Notes: generated by a model from the letters alone, not told the origin. A stretch of 64,000 nt of DNA from Chaetomium olivaceum (GCA_039881045.1 JAYWVB010000012.1:62001-126000), one strand, 5' to 3'. Counted from the first letter of the stretch, positions 34,396 to 45,781 are shown. Made by a program: numbers and translations.

Positions 34396-35379
34396 CCAAC
34401 GTCCATGGCCTTTCTTGTTCTCTATTAGTCGATAGTTAAGTTGTAGTATGGATGGTGACCGCTTTCATCTCCATGGCGGGCAGGAAAGACGCGCGGCTTC
34501 CCAGAGCCCATGGGGCCTCGCTATCCTTTTGGGTATTGATTTGGAGGTCTTCAGATGCCGGTTGGTTGTTTTCCGTGCCATGCTGTGGTGGAGTGTTAGC
34601 AAGAGGAATTCGTAACCTCGAAAACAAGCTTGGACATCGGAAGTGGATGAGAACCAGAGTTGTGGCTTCAGTATCCGCCACGACGTCACCTAGGAGCCTT
34701 ACCCCCTCCAACATCGGGGCTACGATGGTGGAGGCAGATACTGTGTAGTCCTTGTAGTCGCTGTGTAGACCACCACAGAACCTCTACCTCCTTAGTCTGT
34801 ATCTTCATTGTGACTGGGTCGGTCAAGTTATGGGAATGTGTGGGCTAGCAGACACAAGTCGCTGACTTGACCAATACGTTGAACAGCATGTAGGAATGTG
34901 GAATATCACTGACAGCGCTTAGCCCCACGAATTCCGACATGCGGAGCAAAAGTCAGTGTCAGGAAGGAAGCAGCCGAGTCCAGGTCGGTTGTTTCTCAAG
35001 ACTACGCCTTACAGGTTACAGTGCGGGGTTGACGCTTTACGAAGGGGAGGGGAGTCATTGGAGGACGGCAACGGACGAAGAATAACTTGCAGGAGAGCTG
35101 AAGGTATCACACCATGTTTGCATGAAACCTACCACAGCTGGGCGTGAGCGAGTGGTCGAGGTGTGGCAGCCAACTGCTGCGATGAAATCTATACTAATGT
35201 GAGCTCATCCACCCGCCAAGGCGTAAGGGCTTTGAACTGCCATCTCATCTAATACACCTGTCACATACTCCTTATCTACACAGACTCCATGTACCGCGGT
35301 TTGGGCTGCTGTTTTCAGCAGGCACGAGGCCTCAAGTTTCCGTAGTTATCACGGATTAAGGAACCACCGGGCGGGGCGC
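34396..35379. other. Intergenic, about 1 kb
   Basis: No recognisable gene. It separates the DUF6594-like gene from the LINE fragment. Confidence 0.45.
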
Positions 35380-36510
35380 GGGGCGCCCCGGACCAATCAA
35401 GTCACCCAGGGGAAGGTGATTGGTGGGGACGATGCCAAGACATCGAGCAGGTGCTCGATGGTGGAGTCCCTATACACTTCGAGCAGGTGCTCGAAGTGAT
35501 CGAAACGGAGGAGGCGAGCATTTCGATCACTATATAAATAGGAATATATAGGTACTTCCGCAACCTTGAAACGGAGGCGTGGGTGCCACCGTTGGACCTA
35601 TACCTCAACAAGCGACTTGCGGACTTTGAAACCAGGCTCCAGCGAACCGACTTAGACGACGGCCAGGGCGGCAAGAAGACCGCAGGGAGCGTCGTTCTTA
35701 CCGCCTGTCGCAAGATACAGCAGAGACTCCGGTCGGGGTACGGCGGCAGGGGCCGGCCGCGAACAGTGGGGCTGCGGGAGCCCACGGCAGTGGAGAACGC
35801 CGCAAGCACGATTGCGCGCTGGACGGGGGGAGCTGTAGATACAAACAGGGTAGCGGAGGAAGCCTGGAGAGCGAGGTGGCTAAAGGAACGGGACGGTAGA
35901 GCAATCACCAGACCAGCGGACGACTTTGACCATCAGCGAGAGACGCTATTCCGAGAGGAAACCCTAAGACGGCACGACGGTCTCACCAAGGCGAGGAGTT
36001 CTCTGCTGGTCCAGATCCGAACGGGGGCAATAGGCCTACGGGACTTTCTGTTTACACGAGGAGTCCCAGAGATCCTAACGCCCGCCTGCCAGTGTGGCGA
36101 AGGACGGGAGACTGCCGAGCACCTGGTAGTGTGGTGTTTGGCCCCACCGCTGACTCGAAGATGGGAGAGAGCTGGAATTCGAACGCGACGGGACTTTTAC
36201 TCTGTTCTGCACGGTATTGATCCTGCAACAGCACGGCTCACGAGGAGGGTCCTGGGATGGCTGATGGACTCAGGAAGGCTGCCGATGTACAGTTTGGCTA
36301 GGAGGCTCGAGCTGGAGGCGGCGGCCTAACACGCCCTCCTTCGGAGGCCAGGGGGCCTCCTCTCTTTGTATTCGCAGGCTCACACACGCGTACTTTCCTT
36401 GAAGATTGGTATGGGTTTTTTCATCCGGCCTGTGAGGGCGCGGTTTTCCTGTACAGTAAATAGCTGAGGGTCCGGCACGCCTTAAGGCACAGCGGAGTAT
36501 GAATAATAAT
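35380..36510 (+). mobile_element. 5'-truncated LINE (Tad1-like) retrotransposon, 3' end of ORF2
   Basis: The plus strand reads the last 300 or so residues of a Tad-type LINE polyprotein. From about 35390: DQSSHPGEGDWWGRCQDIE, then RYFRNLETEAWVPPLDLYLN, which in this element class links RNase H to the C-terminal zinc motif. The terminal part is LLVQIRTGAIGLRDFLFTRG and PACQCGEGRETAEHLVVWC (Cx1C...H...C knuckle). The stop is TAA at 36327-36329. One in-frame TAA near 35538 separates the first 50 codons from the rest. The element ends after a GC-rich 3' UTR with GAATAATAAT near 36501-36510, the simple tail expected for this class. The 5' part is missing, as is usual for LINE insertions. Confidence 0.8.
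35583..36329 (+). pseudogene. LINE ORF2 C-terminal fragment (RNase H end and zinc knuckle)
   Basis: Open stretch of 248 codons inside the truncated LINE. It contains the conserved HxxxxxLFREETLRRHDGL-like helix and the Cys/His knuckle CQCGEGRETAEHLVVWC. It lacks a reverse transcriptase, so it is not an independent gene. Confidence 0.75.
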
Positions 36511-36518
36511 ATATAGGT

Positions 36519-36640
36519 ACTCGTTCTGGAGATCTCTAGGAGTTCTCCAGTTAGCAGTTACAATTATAGTTCGCTATAGGCTCGAGAGTCTACTATTGAG
36601 ACAAGTCTTTATTATATACCCTTTAGCTACACCAAACCTA
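36519..36640. repeat. LTR-like repeat, copy 1 (RIP-altered)
   Basis: About 122 bp starting ACTCGTTCTGGAGATCTC and ending ACCAAACCTA. It aligns end to end with 36867-36987 but carries many C-to-T and G-to-A changes, e.g. TACAATTATAG for CACAACTACAG and TTATTATATACC for TTGTTGTGCACC. Confidence 0.75.
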
Positions 36641-36710
36641 CATACCCTTACCTAATTACCTTTATATAAAGAACCTATCTCTAGACCCATTCTATTAGGG
36701 TTTAGTATCG

Positions 36711-37010
36711 TGTCACGAGTTGACCAGGAGTGGTCCGCAAGCTGTCTGCCGGTGTGCAGGACGCGCCGGGAACCAATCGCTTAACTCACCAATAAAGAAG
36801 CGATCGCAGCGTTGCGATCACGACGATCAGGACAGGAGGACTCATGGACTTGGATAGTATATAGTCACTCGTTCTGGAGAGCTCTGGGAGTTCTCCAGTT
36901 AGCAATCACAACTACAGTTCGCTACAAGCTCGAGAGCCTACTGTTGAGACAAGTCTTTGTTGTGCACCTTTTGGCTGCACCGAACCTAGTACCTTTGCAA
37001 GTGTAACGGG
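36711..37010. repeat. LTR-like repeat, copy 2 (solo-LTR candidate)
   Basis: The GC-normal copy lies at 36867-36987. The wider unit starts TGTCACGAGTTGACC near 36711 and may run to TTTGCA or TGTAACGG near 37000. A solo LTR of a Gypsy-type element is my best reading. No matching target-site duplication was found by eye, so the ends are uncertain. Confidence 0.5.
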
Positions 37011-37659
37011 CTGTGCCCGAGGTGAGCCTCGGTAACCCTCGGCCAGCTCACGTACAAGCACGATCCACCGAACCCCTGGATGAAGCTATTCCCAGTTGCC
37101 CCACAGCACACCGAACATTCTAGCAATGCGCTCGGGCCACCGCACTCGCGATCATAAAGCAGCCACGAGCTGCCAGACTCCCCATCTTTCCTTTTCTTCT
37201 TCAAGCTTAGTGTACTCGTAGAGTCGTCACCAGATAGTTGCAATATACTCCTGGGACCGTTACAGCAAGACACCTTCAATCAGACTGAACCCTAACAGGA
37301 CGAGGTCCAGGAGAGGTTCTGTCACGGGCATAGCCGTTCCATGTAGGGTTAGGGTTGTAGCTAGGGTCAGGGTTGCAGGGCTTGGCCCCAGGAAGTGGGG
37401 CCCTGCAGAGTGTGGCCTGTGCGCGGCACGTGCACGTGCGTAGCCCACACAGACAAGAGGGACCGTGCCGCTGCGCGGCACGCCAAAGGAGGCCTGGAGG
37501 AACATGCTGGTGCAGGTAGCCCCCATAGCGGTATCAGAATTCCTTCGTGCGATTGATATTAGGGCAAGGGCAATTGTCTATTTGATCAAATCAAGGTCGG
37601 GTTTAGTCATACAGCCGCGCCTTCTTCCTTCCTGCTGTGGATCTCTTGCTTCTGACCGG
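37011..37659. other. Repeat-island spacer with telomere-like motifs and a GC hairpin
   Basis: Holds CCCTAAC near 37289 and two or three TTAGGG-like units at 37337-37376 (TAGGGTTAGGGTTG, TAGGGTCAGGG). A perfect 8-bp hairpin CGTGCCGC-TGC-GCGGCACG lies at 37464-37482. No gene is recognised. Confidence 0.45.
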
Positions 37660-37774
37660 TTCGGGAGAGCTTGCTTCCTTCCTCTTCTTTGTTGAGGTAC
37701 TGCTACTCGAAGCGAGTTGAGCGTCCAACAATTCCTCTGTGTCCGAACCATCGTTCGAGCCATCGCCATCTAGA

Positions 37775-39100
37775 TCAACAGTTAGGTGAGCCTGGGTCTG
37801 GAAGGCGGCGATACATACCTGAAGATGGAACTGTGAACACCGGGGCAGGGTCGGCCGTGATTGAATCCACCGGTGCTCCAGGGCTGGCTGCTAGTTCGGT
37901 CGTTTCGCGTGCTGCGGCGGTCTTTGGGGCACGGTTTGGTGACGAGAATGGGTTTCTGCTTGCGACTCCTCCGGGGCCAGCTGGGCGTGGTGTCGTAGGT
38001 GACTTGTCGACAAGGTTCGATGATTTTGACGTGGGTGTATTGTTGGTAGACAAGGAATTCTGCCGAATGAATTCCCAGTTGTCGGCGAGGATTACCAGGA
38101 TTCGAACGCTGGAGTCGACCAGCTGAGATCCTCGGATCAGGTCGCGGTCCAGGACCCCCACGAGTCGACCACTGCACGCGATCCACGACCCCTTAGTAAA
38201 GGGGTTTGCGGCGGTCCGCATCCACCCGGCAAGAGACTTCCAGGGTTGCTGGTCGACGGGGAAGAGAACGAGGACATGGCATATGTGTATGCCTTTGCGA
38301 GGAGGGCGGTCGTTCTCCGGCTGCAAGTAAGACCCGAGTTTGACGAACACCGAAGTCTTGATCAGCGGCTCAGGCCAGACTCCCTCCTTGATGTGGAAGG
38401 TATCTAGGTCGACAGGGCCGGCAAAGGATACATGTGCTGAAGTGGTTGGCCAGAGAGCTGTCTCGTCAGGACCACCGAGCTGGCTGGGGATGACACTTGG
38501 AAGCGTTAGCAGCCAGGTTCTGCTTCAGTGCAAAATAATAGGCGTACGGAGTCAAGCCGTCATCGCGCGGCAGTGCCAGTGCCACCTGTACAGACTGATT
38601 CGTCTGTTCCCACCCGCTGAATCCTACGCCTTGGAAGGTGAGCTTGTTTGGGAAAAGTCGGGCGACGATACTGAACCACTTCCCTTCCCAGTCCTCTTCC
38701 AGCGTTGCTATTCTCGCTTCGGTGTTGAACATGGAGAGTATCACGGAAGCCCCGAGCTTTCTTCGTCTCTAGTACTCAGGAGGCGCGGGTACAGCTCCTG
38801 GATAAAAGCGGGGTGGATGAATGATAGGAAGGTCCCGGCCTTGAAGTTTCCTGCACTCGTGTATCGGGAGCCAGATGGGAGAATGTCGCATTGGGCCAAG
38901 TCGGAGTGGTAGGTGACGATGAGATCCGAACCGATTGTCCCTGGTCTCGTTTGTTTGGCCGTGGGGGATCGGGTAGACGGCAGAGACGGAAGAAGCCATG
39001 GCGGCGTTAGTAGCGTTCCAGCTTCTATCAATAAAGAATTGAGTTCTAGGAGAAAGGCTGGAGGGACAGAGAATGTTGAGTGCTGTTCCTTGAAGAATAA
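37775..39100 (-). pseudogene. Uncharacterised protein antiparallel to the Helitron-type helicase, frame breaks
   Basis: Conserved-looking segments lie on the minus strand in successive frames. First is VYPIPHGQTNETRD, then IGSDLIVTYHSDLAQCDILP and FKAGTFLSFIHPAFIQELYP. Next is EGKWFSIVARLFPNKLTFQG with SGWEQTNQSVQVALALPRDD, and last KGSWIACSGRLVGVLDRDLI with VDSSVRILVILADNWEFI. A Pro/Ser/Thr-rich C-terminus follows. Joined, they would give about 450 residues with at least three frame changes near 38935, 38745 and 38460. I do not recognise the family. The '.GSWIACSGRLVGVL.' strand pattern could be an OB fold, and Helitrons are known to carry RPA-like OB proteins, but this is a hypothesis only. 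Confidence 0.4.
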
Positions 39101-39475
39101 ATGCTGAACTCACTGTGGGGAAATCAATTCCTGCTTTTAGCAACGATCTAACCTTACCTTCCATATAACACGCCGCGACACTAAGCTGGGTTCTGAAACG
39201 CAATCTAGCAAGCCATATCGTCATATCAGGTATCGAATTGGCAGACTTGGTAAGGATTCTCGCTCGAGAGGTGATGACACAGACGGAGTGTGTTCGGGAA
39301 TATCTTCACAAACACGATAGGTTTGGTTCCGAGGGCGGAGATGCAACGATCCGTAGGTCTTTGCTTATGTGACACTAACAACAGAGACTGATGCTGTTTG
39401 AAGAATCAACCTGGAGGCTGTGATCCTGGTTGATGTGCATTGTGAAGAGAGTTCTTTGGAGCGGGCTCGGCGAAC

Positions 39476-41706
39476 GATGCCCGTGCTGACCGAAAGCTGC
39501 AAGGGCTAGAACAGGAAAACGAAGACGTCGTCGACGGGTTTGACTTTGAGGACCGGGAGGGGGACGATGACGGCGTCGGACTGGATGGTGGGGGCATCGA
39601 TCCACAGGCCCACTACGAAGCCTTTTTGGATGTCCTTTCAGCGGTTCGAGGTAGCGAGATCAAAGATATGACAGCGACTTCGGCGCTGAGGCGCTTGGAC
39701 GAAGAGGCGAGGGCAGTTGACCCAAGCCAGGACGACAACAATGCTGCCCAGCGTGGTCGCCATTTCTATACCATGCTACAGGACCTCCAAGACTCGCCTT
39801 TCCGCGGCATGGGATTGCCCAGCCGCGAGGAGATCGACGCGGTATTGAAGGTCCAGAAGAAAGAGGACAGCAGCGTCACGGCGAAGATCCAGGGCAGGCA
39901 AACGAATCCGTCTTCTGCGCATGCTGGCGAGCCACACGGGAGCCCACGGTTGCCCGTTCACGGATGCGAAAGATCTCCAGAAGGGGTCGGCCCGGGTGGA
40001 CAGATGCGGCTCGAGCTCGGACGTTATGCAACATACGTCGATGTGGCGCTGGGGCTCACAAGGCGCTGGACCCTGAACAAGCTCCAGTCGATGGCAGTCT
40101 TACTACCAGCGGCGTTTCTTGACGAGCGCGGCACACGGCTGCAGGAAGAAGGGGGTCGGCAGCATTTCCAATATATCGGCGGCGAAGGCGGCACCGGCAA
40201 ATCTCGCGTCATACACGCCATCAAGGACATGTTCCGGCTGAAGGACAGTCTCCACACGCTGCTCCTGACGGGCGCCAGCGGTAATGCGGCCGCGCTTATC
40301 GGCGGAGTGACGCTGCACTCGGCGGCAAATATTGCGTTTGAGGGCAGGGCCGCGACAGCAAAGAACATCTCGGAAGAAGAGAAGCTGCGGTGGAAAAACA
40401 TGATCATGTTGATTATTGATGAAATCAGCCAGGTGGGCGGTCTCACACTCGCGGCAGTGGACAGCCGCCTGAAGCAGTACAGGGACGACCAGCATCGACC
40501 GTTCGGCGGAATTCCAATGGTCTTGTTCTTCGGCGACTTCTTCCAGTTCGACCCCGTCCTGCAGACCAGCCTCCTCTTGCCAATGCCGAGGGACCGTGGC
40601 GGACAGAAACCAGAGAGCGCTTCAAGCACCTAGCTGCGCATAAGCTGTTCCTCCGTTCACGGCCGTCGTCATCCTCCGCGAACAGGTCCGCGCGGCCGGC
40701 TGTCCAAGGCTGCGGGGCTTCCTCCAGCGCCTGCGCAATGGCGAGCAGACCGAGCTACTTCCAGCGGCTGTGCCACGCCTCTATACGCCATCGTCAATCC
40801 TCTTCGTAGATGGCTGAGGCCATCACGCCCTCAACCAAGACCGGTGGGACCTGAACATGGCGGCCGTCGTCCAGTGGGCTCGTGCCCACGGCAAACATAT
40901 CTCAGTCTTTGTGGCCAAGCACGATACTGAGTCGGGGAAGCGATTGAGTGCGGGGGACTATGCCACGTGCTCCGCTATGGAGACGACTCACAGCTGCCGA
41001 CCCCCGGCCTGTTCTTCTACGCCAAGGGATGCCGGTCGTGGTGACTCGCAACCAGTTTGTCGGGCTGAAGGTGTCAACGGGGCGCCTTTCAAGGCCGTCG
41101 ACATCTTTCCCGACCTCGCCGCCGGCACCATCGCGCTCGCCAGCGATGTGACTCTTCATCTTGGACCGCCGGTGGCCGTCCTCCTTCAGTCAGACGACAG
41201 CGCGGGCCTCGCCATCCCCGGGCTCCCCAATGGCACCATCGATCAAGAGCAAGACGGTCGCCATCCCGAGCCAAATGCGGGGCAAAGAAGGCAGATGGAG
41301 GGGCAAGCCGGGTTTCAGGTGGGTCACCCACCGAACGGGCCTCTCTGCACCCCCTTCGCTATGACAGATCAGAAGAGCCAGGCAAGCAGTTCTCCAACGT
41401 CTCGTCAACCTCAAAGGCGTCCACTCGAGTGGCACGGCGACGCGGCCCAGCTTCATGAGCCTGTACGTGCAGCTGTCGAGGGCGCAAAGCTGGGACGGGC
41501 TGCATCTGTTTCGGAAGCCAGCGCGCAGTGACTTCATCGAGCCCAAGAATGTGCTTGACAAAGACATGAGGGAGGCCATCCTCAAGCTGGAACGACGGGG
41601 TGAGGAGACCAGACGGCGGTTCGAGCAAGACCACAGGCTGAGCCGTGGTTTCAAGAATGGGCTGCCATGCCTGAATCTGGCCAGGGGACTGAAACCGATG
41701 ACGTAG
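39476..41706 (+). pseudogene. Helitron-type PIF1 helicase remnant, broken frames
   Basis: The plus strand encodes the helicase end of a Helitron Rep-helicase. The intact 5' portion (to 40633) reads RRWTLNKLQSMAVLLPAAFL, Walker A FQYIGGEGGTGKSRVIHAIK, LLLTGASGNAAALIGGVTLHS and Walker B IMLIIDEISQVGGLTLAAVD, then GIPMVLFFGDFFQFDPV. Downstream the conserved reading moves between frames: VILREQVRAAG, GMPVVVTRNQ, VNGAPFKAVDIFPDLAAGTI, and finally SLYVQLSRAQSWDGLHLFRK, the PIF1 C-terminal signature. It ends at TAG 41704-41706. The HUH Rep nuclease and replication-initiator zinc finger that should precede it are absent, so the element is truncated and not autonomous. Confidence 0.75.
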
Positions 41707-42108
41707 AGGACGCGGCGCTCTGGCGAGACCCTGGGGTTTCCGAGCCCAGATCGTAGCACAGCTCTCCACCGTTGCTCTGTTTTGGAGCTCTTTTCCAGCG
41801 GAATAAGCTGCTTCAATTAATATTTTCCTTCTCACCTTGTTGCCGTGTTGCCCTGCAATCTGCATCTTTTCGTGGTCGTCGGTGAAGCTGCCTAGGGCTG
41901 CGCCATCTCATTGGCTCTTATAAAGCGGGGCCAGCCCCACAGCCGACAGACCCCAACAGACCGTCCGTGCACCACCACTGCCAGCCCAACTTCGAGACGA
42001 TCACGTCAGAGGTAAGTTCCTCCACGCAAAACAAGATGGCTCGTTCCACGATCGTTACGATAATCACAGTAAAACTTCACAGTATACAGGGAGATATGGC
42101 ACGGCTTT

Positions 42109-42140
42109 TTTTATGGGTTTTTTATGGGTTTTTTATGGGT
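42109..42140 (+). repeat. Short tandem repeat, TTTTTTATGGG x3
   Basis: Three consecutive 11-bp units, TTTTTTATGGG, lie immediately upstream of the 46-bp tandem duplication. Confidence 0.7.
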
Positions 42141-42189
42141 CACTCCAGGGAATTGGTCCGTGCTTGAGCAGGCCATGGTTTTTCTCGGA

Positions 42190-42281
42190 AAAGGAACCTT
42201 TCGGAAGTACTCGTTCCTCGTACGTTCCTCCAGGCAAAGGAACCTTTCGGAAGTACTCGTTCCTCGTACGTTCCTCCAGGC
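42190..42281 (+). repeat. 46-bp tandem duplication
   Basis: Two identical head-to-tail copies (42190-42235 and 42236-42281) beginning AAAGGAACCTTTCGGAAG and ending TTCCTCCAGGC. Identity of the copies suggests a recent duplication. Confidence 0.85.
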
Positions 42282-43046
42282 ACAGGGTTTTTCCTGGGCG
42301 CGCCGCGCCTCCCCACATTCGGTTCCTCGTGCAACCACACAATATACCAGGGTATACGTACCACGCCACTTGCACTCGTGATAGGTGCTGTGGCGGCTGC
42401 GTAGGTTCCATTTCAGGGGGTTTATTATAGTTGTTAGCTGGGTAATAGGTGGTTGTTCTAGGGGGTGGCTAGTGGTGGCTAGCGGTGGCTAGTGGGGGTG
42501 GTGGTGGCCCGGGCGTTGGTCTTGGCAGCTGAAAAATTTGCTTCGGTCGGCGCCCCGAGGGCCCTCCTATCTTCAACACCCACTGCAGCCGTGCTACAGG
42601 TCGCGCGCGGCTGCAACCGGTACCGTTAGATAGGGCTTTTCGAGAGCTTTCGAACGGTAGTGGTTCTGTCGGTTTTGGCCCACTTTTCGTGGGGGCGTTG
42701 GCGAGCGGGTTTTTTTCTAATCTATTTAGAATAGCTAGTTATAAGTACTATAGTCTTTACTTGTACTTGAGGGGCCGTACTATAGATAGCTCGGCACTTT
42801 AGTTGTCTTTTTGTCAATAAAGGTGCATTTCACTAGGCTCGCCCTTGTTTGTTTGTGCCCGCCGTGACAACCGGTTTCCGAGGCAACAGGTTTTCGAAGC
42901 AACAGGTTCTCGTACTTATACATCCTTGATGGATTGATTTCTCGAGATGATTGCTCTGTTCATCATCCATATGATCATATCTGGGGCTGATCGTCCCTGA
43001 CCATACGACCAATACCAATCAGTTTGGAAACGCTGCAAAACACAAG

Positions 43047-43995
43047 ATGATCCCACGGAAGTCCTTGGCGCTTGCTCTGGCCGTCGCGGCTGCAGCTCCC
43101 GTTATGGCTGCGCCGCCCCTTCCAGTACTGGGCATCAGCCAGGACATCTACAATCGACTTGTGCATTTCACCAAGATTGCCATGGGCACCTACGCTGGCG
43201 ACAACTGCACTATCCCATCGCTTCCGCGGCTGGGGACCTTCTATAACGCCACCACCGAGATCTATGGCTGGGTCCTGCACGACGCTGCAACCCGCGAGCT
43301 TATTGTCAGTTTTAGGGGCTCCCTCTACCCTGTCAATTTTGAAGCAAACCGAAACTGGACCCTGGGTGGAATCTCGGCCACGCTACCGACGTGCCACGGC
43401 TGCGAGGTGCAGGCAACGTACTATTTGGCCTGGTTGTCCGTCAAGGACCAAGTATTCTCTATTGTACAGAGAAGAAGAAACGATACCCTCGGGATGGCAT
43501 TGTGGTCACCGGGCACAGGTCCGTGTACCTCTCTCGTCTTGCTCGTGTGATCAAGATCATGCCTATTCGTCCAGCTCAACTCAGCTGGGCTAACTATCCT
43601 CTAGTCTTGGCGGGTCTCTCGCAGCCATCACTTCTGCCCATCTCGTAACCATGTACGATAACGTGACGACATACACTTTCGGCGAGCCGCGAGCGGGCAA
43701 CCTGCCCTTCGCCATGTATCTGGACAGAAAGTTCATCACATGTGCGCTCAAGTCGACGCGGTACTTCCGGACGACGCACGCCGACGACGGCATCATCCCC
43801 GTCCCGCCTCTCAGCAACGGCTACGCCCACCAGGGGCTTGAGCTGTGGGCCCGAGATCCGATGGGCCCTAACAACACATTCGTCTGTCCCAGCGAGGGAT
43901 TCTGCGCCGAGGCGACGGGAGTGACGCCGGGCATTAACGCGGCACACAACACATATTTCAACGTGACGTTCGGGACCTGCTCGCAGGAGGTGTGA
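43047..43995 (+). CDS. Secreted class-3 lipase / feruloyl-esterase-like, one frame break
   Basis: Alpha/beta hydrolase of fungal lipase class 3. The N-terminus MIPRKSLALALAVAAAAPVMA is a signal peptide, probably cleaved after the AAPVMA-AP region, so it should be secreted. Then come FTKIAMGTYAGDNC and LIVSFRGS (oxyanion-side strand). The nucleophile motif GIVVTGHS|LGGSLAAIT is split by an intron (43519-43604). TTYTFGEPRAGN and THADDGIIPVPPL (catalytic Asp region) follow, and a His is present in YAHQG. The frame changes by one base near 43462 between DQVFSIV and KKRYPRDG. Joined length is about 290 aa, the normal size. Cys residues (CTIP, CHGC, CPSEGFC, GTC) suit disulfides. Substrate not determinable. 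Confidence 0.82.
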
Positions 43996-45781
43996 CCGAA
44001 GGGATGCTTGGACGAGACCCATGTGGCCAACGATAGAATCTCCGCTTTGGGTACGTAAAGCAGCCAACCACTACACGCGCGAGCTTGCAAGACGCTGGAG
44101 TTGACCTCGCGAAGCCGTCGAAGATACTAAGACGCGTCAAGTAATCGTTAAAGTGAATGGAGACGACAGACGTCGCTGATTCAAGGTTGATAAAAGATGC
44201 GTCTGTGGACGTGTTGCAGACCAACAAGTGTAGCCGTGTGCATCAGTTGCGGAAGGGCTTCTCCATTGTTGTTTCGTGTCATGGTTTGGATCAACGCCGT
44301 CAGCGTAGTACTCGCATTCCAGTTTCATGTTGGTAGGGGCGCTGCTGGTGCAGATCAGGTTGCGTAGAGTCAGACGATCAGTACGAACAAACTAGCTTCT
44401 GATAGTGGAATTGATTGAGCATAAAGTGTCATGTTCTGAATAGAAGGGAGTTGCTCTCAGGAGCGGCTGAATATACAAAGGAAAACCTCGCTTGGTATGG
44501 TATATACCAAGCTCCCGTGTGAATACCAAGCTCCTGAGAGCTTATCTAGTCTTGGCTCTGCAACAAATTTGGGGATGGCCTTAGTTGGGCGTTCGTGTCT
44601 CGGCCCGAAAGTTACCCGGGCGGGCGAGGCCCAAGGCCCAGAAGTCTGATCCTGCCGTCTAGCCTGAGGCTGGTCCAGCCTATGACTTCTGCACGAGTCG
44701 GTCAGCCAAGATGTATTCTGCCAAGATTCCAGTAGGCCAAGAGCGTCTTACCGCCTGCCTTCCTGGCTCACCGCCATGGCTGGAAACAGTCTGACGATAG
44801 CTCTGTCAGTCAGTGTCTTTGTTGTTTCGAAAATAAGCCTTGAATTGCACCTAAAAAGCCAGTTTGGCGTCCAGCGCTTTGGATCACATGGATTGCAAGA
44901 GCTGCAGCACAGGCAAAGGTGACAGCGTTGTCGCGATGAGTAAGGTACGCTCCATATTGTTGGTAACGATGGGAATACTATACTGACTGCACATAGCAGC
45001 ATTTCCTATTACCACAACCATCTCCTTTTCACCCTTACCGCTTCGGCAACAAGCCCTTTACGCAGTTATGGACCCGTACCTCTAGCCATGACTAGTTCCG
45101 AACCGGCCAGATTCGAATCAAGCTGCAGCAGGGCTAGTCCGGTGAAAAAGGCGGCAGAATTAGCCCACTACTTACCGTATATAGCGAAGTTCAACGACAA
45201 CACTAGACAGCTTTAGACAAACTCTAAACAACTCTAGGCAACTCTAGGCAACTCGAGGATCGGATTCTGGGCCCAGCCAAGCCGGGGCTCATGCGCCGGT
45301 TAATTGCCATACGGGCAGCAGTGACCAATGGACTTCCAAGCCGAACCAGGGTTGTCGCCTGAAGTCCGATGCGACGTATCTTGGCAGGCCTGAGATGGCA
45401 ATGGTGGCGTCCTTTCATCGACGGATAATTCCGTGCAAAGCTCAAAATCGAACGTGGCTGGTGAATTGTTGCGCGGGAAGGACGGAGCGGGTTGGTGTGG
45501 GCCGCGCCGTGACACACAGACAACCCTGAGACGGAGGGTAGGGGTAGGGCCTTTTCCTCACCGGTCCGCTGCATCCGGTTTGAACTTGCATTCTAAGTTC
45601 CCGCCGCAACCTCCTCAGTCCCTCGCCTCAAAACTCCACAGTCGATATTGGCTTTCTGTCTCTCCTTGCGCCGAAACCAGTCACTCATTTTCTTCTCCCA
45701 TGGCATCTTAGCTCACGATTTTTTTTGCAATGTGGTCGGCCGGGTGCACTGCCTACTGAGGTGCCCCTTTGCGAGACGGCC
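43996..45781. other. Intergenic, 1.8 kb, with a MITE-like hairpin and a 10-bp repeat
   Basis: No gene recognised. Holds a nested inverted repeat at 44453-44541 and four degenerate 10-bp units of ACTCTAGGCA type at 45218-45256. Other short frames have no domain. Confidence 0.45.
44453..44541. repeat. Nested inverted repeat (MITE-like)
   Basis: Outer arms GCTCTCAGGAGC (44453-44464) and GCTCCTGAGAGC (44530-44541) are perfectly complementary over 12 bp. Inside, CTTGGTAT (44491-44498) pairs with ATACCAAG (44504-44511). Confidence 0.6.

Larger units (their letters stand above)
41711..43046. other. Repeat-rich intergenic region
   Basis: Contains a TATAAA at 41919-41924 followed about 100 bp on by a splice-donor-like GAGGTAAGTT (42009-42018) without a clear coding frame. 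It then holds two tandem-repeat blocks (listed separately) and G-rich GGTGGCTAGTGG repeats near 42470-42520. No recognisable gene. Confidence 0.45.

Noticed and set aside
37464..37482. Perfect GC hairpin as a Helitron 3' end
   Set aside because: No CTRR follows at the right distance and it lies on the wrong side of the helicase; left as a plain hairpin.
41917..42020. TATAAA plus splice-donor-like GAGGTAAGTT as the start of a gene
   Set aside because: No coding frame or matching downstream exon could be found; it may be the 5' end of a non-coding or lost gene.
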